64,000 nucleotides of DNA from Mesorhabditis belari. Its lineage: Eukaryota; Nematoda; Chromadorea; Rhabditida; Rhabditidae. Positions 62,871-64,000 of the stretch are shown here, in pieces. A program made the position numbers and the translations under genes. Every line of letters starts with the position of its first letter. Position 1 is the stretch's first letter. Location of the stretch: contig CAUEEP010000758.1 of the NCBI GenBank assembly GCA_958450365.1, forward strand, positions 1,386,565 through 1,450,564. Direction: 5' to 3'. Under the pieces are notes generated by a model. It had not been told where the DNA came from, did not search any database, and worked only from the letters and a program-made list of their open reading frames with translations.

Positions 62871-64000
62871 TGTTTCTGTTTTTCCTTTGGAACAACTTCT
62901 AGCGTTTTACAATTAATTGCATTATGCTTTTTCTTTTAATTTCTTCGATCGTTCAATAGATTTTCTCATAGCCGGTTCTATAAAGTGCACTAGATGCCCA
63001 GAAAAAAGCTTACCTTGAGTTAAGGTAAGGTAAGCTTTTGTCTTACCTTTTGTCTGCCTTTTGTCTGCCTTTCCCTAGTAAGTAATATGGTTTTGAACTC
63101 TTAAAATTGATAGCTCCTATATTCTGGGTTTTTCTAGATTCAAAACTGAAGCCTGGTCTGACAAGCTTGGCTCACACAAGTATCTGAAGCCAGGTCTAGT
63201 CCTGGCCTTGTCCTGGCCTTGTCCTGGCCTTGATTGACCCGGATCTGTCCCTGAACTTGAAGCCCTAGGATCAGCTTACAGACTCTAGTTCCTATTGGAA
63301 GATTCCTGTCTATATTTTGCTAGATATCTGCTCCCCTGATGCTCGTTGTACGAGTGTATATGTGAGTGTTCGGCATGTTACAAACATTCAGCCAATCGGT
63401 GGCACTCAAGAACTTGAAAGCTTCAAATAAAGCGTTGATTTATCCCCGTCAGTTGTCTCTCCCCGAGCGTTTGGTCTTTTCACTTTTCTCTTTTCAGATA
63501 TCAACAATCTCTATAGCTTTATAGCACACAACACATCTAAACAGCCATCTTAGAAATATCAGTCTTGTTTAAAACTCTTTAAACTTTAGCTTTGATTTGG
63601 AAATTCGATTCGTACTTTCTGCTCTGAGAAGCGTAAGCTATCTGGCGCACTGACTGCATCGATTTTGATAAAGATAAAGAAGCAAGTGTGCCAGAAGATA
63701 TTTGTTTCCCAGAGCACAAAGTACAGGCTATCAAATCTATGAACCTTGCGTGTAAATCGCTTTTTTTTTTCAATCCTTCTTCACTCAACAATTGCATTTC
63801 CGATTTGATTTTGTTTTAGCTTTTCTGAGAATTTCTTATTGAAAAAGTTTAGATAATTTCATAGAAAAGGGATTTTTTTGTGAAGAAAACATGATTCGAT
63901 GTAAGTTTTTTTTAAACTGACTAAAAGATTACTTTTTAAACTGGCTAAGAATTAACTGAATATCAATAGTTCTTTCCATTTTACATTAACCAGTAAAGAT
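62871..64000. other. Right-edge region with no recognised gene
   Basis: It contains short tandem repeats (AAGGTAAGCTT-type at 63010-63060, GTCCTGGCCTT x3 at 63197-63232) and a family 4 palindrome. Genes beginning beyond 64000 may use it as promoter. Confidence 0.4.
63612..63724. repeat. Palindromic element, family 4, copy 4
   Basis: GTACTTTCTGCTCTG at the left is mirrored by CAGAGCACAAAGTAC at the right. Inner CTATCTGGCGCACTGACT pairs with AGCAAGTGTGCCAGAAGA. Confidence 0.75.

Overview
The window looks like nuclear DNA of a free-living, Caenorhabditis-like (rhabditid) nematode. Genes have many small exons joined by 39-60 nt introns with GTAAG/GTGAG donors and TTTTAG/TTTCAG acceptors. Several genes have such an acceptor just upstream of the start codon, as expected for spliced-leader trans-splicing, and two genes lie about 85 bp apart on one strand like a nematode operon. 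Recognised proteins are of nematode type: a cuticlin-like ZP protein, an SH2-tyrosine kinase, an AQP11-like aquaporin, a two-PDZ nematode protein, a KCNQ (KQT) channel, a tandem galectin and a cyclophilin. Species cannot be named from the sequence.

Layout. 1-1635 (-): secreted ZP-domain protein, cut off at the left edge. 3160-5561 (+): SH2-tyrosine kinase. 5562-12267: gene-poor, pyrimidine-rich DNA. 12630-15509 (-): signal peptide / charged helix / TM protein. 15.6-19.7 kb: DNA transposons around a two-exon gene tail (18880-19935, +). 20522-22256 (-): aquaporin. 22995-25827 (+): taf-9 and a RanBP3-like gene, a likely operon. 26534-27072 (-): small heat-shock protein. 27409-29326 (-): two-PDZ protein. 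30686-36674 (-): KCNQ potassium channel, perhaps with more exons to 48.5 kb. 36.7-53.9 kb: repeat-rich, with a decayed Tc1-like element, long inverted repeats and minisatellites. 53951-56276 (-): galectin (lec-1-like). 59271-60354 (+): cyclophilin. 60.9-64 kb: TG-rich microsatellite and nested inverted-repeat elements.

The genes do not form one pathway; apart from taf-9/RanBP3 they are independent units. The most unusual content is the density of short inverted-repeat elements. At least five families recur: seven copies of a ~268 bp family ending in TACCGTAAATAC, three of a ~200 bp family, two of a GGGGTGGGACAAATGCG family, at least four of a ~110 bp palindrome with GTACTTT ends, and a tandem pair with TACCGTATTTTC ends. 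Many sit in introns or UTRs. Three genes show single-base frame or splice-site breaks, which could be assembly indels or real decay.

All exon structures were read by eye from reading frame, splice signals and remembered family motifs. No alignment or database search was run.
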